Below are positions 5,589 through 5,655 of a DNA stretch of 5,655 nt, piece by piece. The translations under genes were made by a program, and so were the position numbers. The DNA lies in contig JASLXW010000279.1 in assembly GCA_030740135.1 (NCBI GenBank), positions 1 through 5,655 on the forward strand, written 5' to 3'. Position 1 is the first letter of the stretch. Every line of letters starts with the position of its first letter. This stretch comes from Nitrospinota bacterium. GTDB lineage: Bacteria; UBA8248; JACPRG01. The notes below the pieces were generated by a model. The model searched no databases and was not told the DNA's origin. It worked only from the letters and a program-made list of their open reading frames with translations.

Positions 5589-5655
5589 TCAAGACATATG
5601 AGACACGGGGGCCGTTTTTTTGAATGTTTCCAGGGCCTGGTCGGGCGTCAGGTAG
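5589..5655 (-). CDS. Possible C-terminus of an upstream gene (partial)
   Basis: On the minus strand the frame entering from the right edge reads YLTPDQALETFKKTAPVSHM plus a final Ser and stops at TGA (5591-5589), 15 bases before the -35 of the next promoter. The amino-acid composition looks protein-like and the codon third positions near the edge are GC-rich, like the neighbouring genes. Only 21 codons are visible, so the product cannot be identified. The opposite strand is also open here, so the call is tentative. Confidence 0.4.
   Translation of the reverse strand, partial: YLTPDQALETFKKTAPVSHMS

Noticed and set aside
4303..5601. Long plus-strand open frame (432 codons) opposite the radical SAM gene
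   Set aside because: Antisense to a motif-complete radical SAM/SPASM protein. Histidine/aspartate-rich shadow translation without domain motifs; also overlaps the promoter region.
5604..5621. ACGG-GGG-CCGT followed by T7 as a plus-strand intrinsic terminator
   Set aside because: The stem is only four base pairs, and no plus-strand gene upstream needs a terminator there; it more likely lies within the coding end of the minus-strand partial gene.
5598..5655. Plus-strand open frame starting ATG AGA CAC at the right edge
   Set aside because: Only 19 codons, no Shine-Dalgarno, and no promoter with acceptable spacing. The opposite strand gives a more protein-like C-terminus with a stop placed just before the next promoter.

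Overview
The window is a GC-rich stretch of bacterial chromosome (roughly 60-65% GC by eye, not computed) carrying mainly housekeeping biosynthetic genes. Evidence for a bacterium: ATGA start/stop overlaps, GTG/TTG starts, Shine-Dalgarno sequences, a sigma70-type promoter, and a HisZ protein, which implies the short-form HisG/HisZ ATP phosphoribosyltransferase system. The long HisZ overlapping purA, together with a SPASM radical SAM protein of the 'CPTCPTG' type, resembles gene content in GC-rich deltaproteobacterial, Nitrospirota or NC10-like lineages. The sequence alone does not decide the phylum.

Layout. Plus strand, 1-1089: orotidine-5'-phosphate decarboxylase (pyrF), overlapping by 4 bases with acylphosphatase (acyP). 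The 5' end of the pyrF frame is anomalous. Its first ~35 codons read as the Q-loop region of a LolD/MacB-type ABC transporter ATPase and then switch in frame to an OMP decarboxylase that lacks its first beta strand. Minus strand, 5655-1216: the possible C-terminus of an unidentified gene, a sigma70-like promoter, a radical SAM/SPASM protein, hisZ, purA (overlapping hisZ by 38 bases), and a small exported cupredoxin-like protein. The two gene groups converge on a 126-base intergenic region (1090-1215) that contains two GC-rich hairpins with complementary loops.

How the genes fit together. pyrF (last step of UMP synthesis), purA (first committed step from IMP to AMP) and hisZ (allosteric/histidine-binding subunit for the first step of histidine synthesis, which consumes ATP and PRPP) are all nucleotide/PRPP-linked metabolism. 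hisZ, purA and probably the cupredoxin-like gene form one minus-strand transcription unit. The radical SAM gene has its own promoter and is separated from hisZ by 92 bases holding weak hairpins, so read-through is possible but not shown.

I see no CRISPR array, insertion sequence, tRNA, rRNA or phage feature. I do not see a clear new multi-gene system. The most noteworthy points are the ABC-ATPase/PyrF junction (natural fusion, degraded gene, or contig-edge chimera), the cupredoxin-like protein with no possible copper ligands, and the structured convergent intergenic region.
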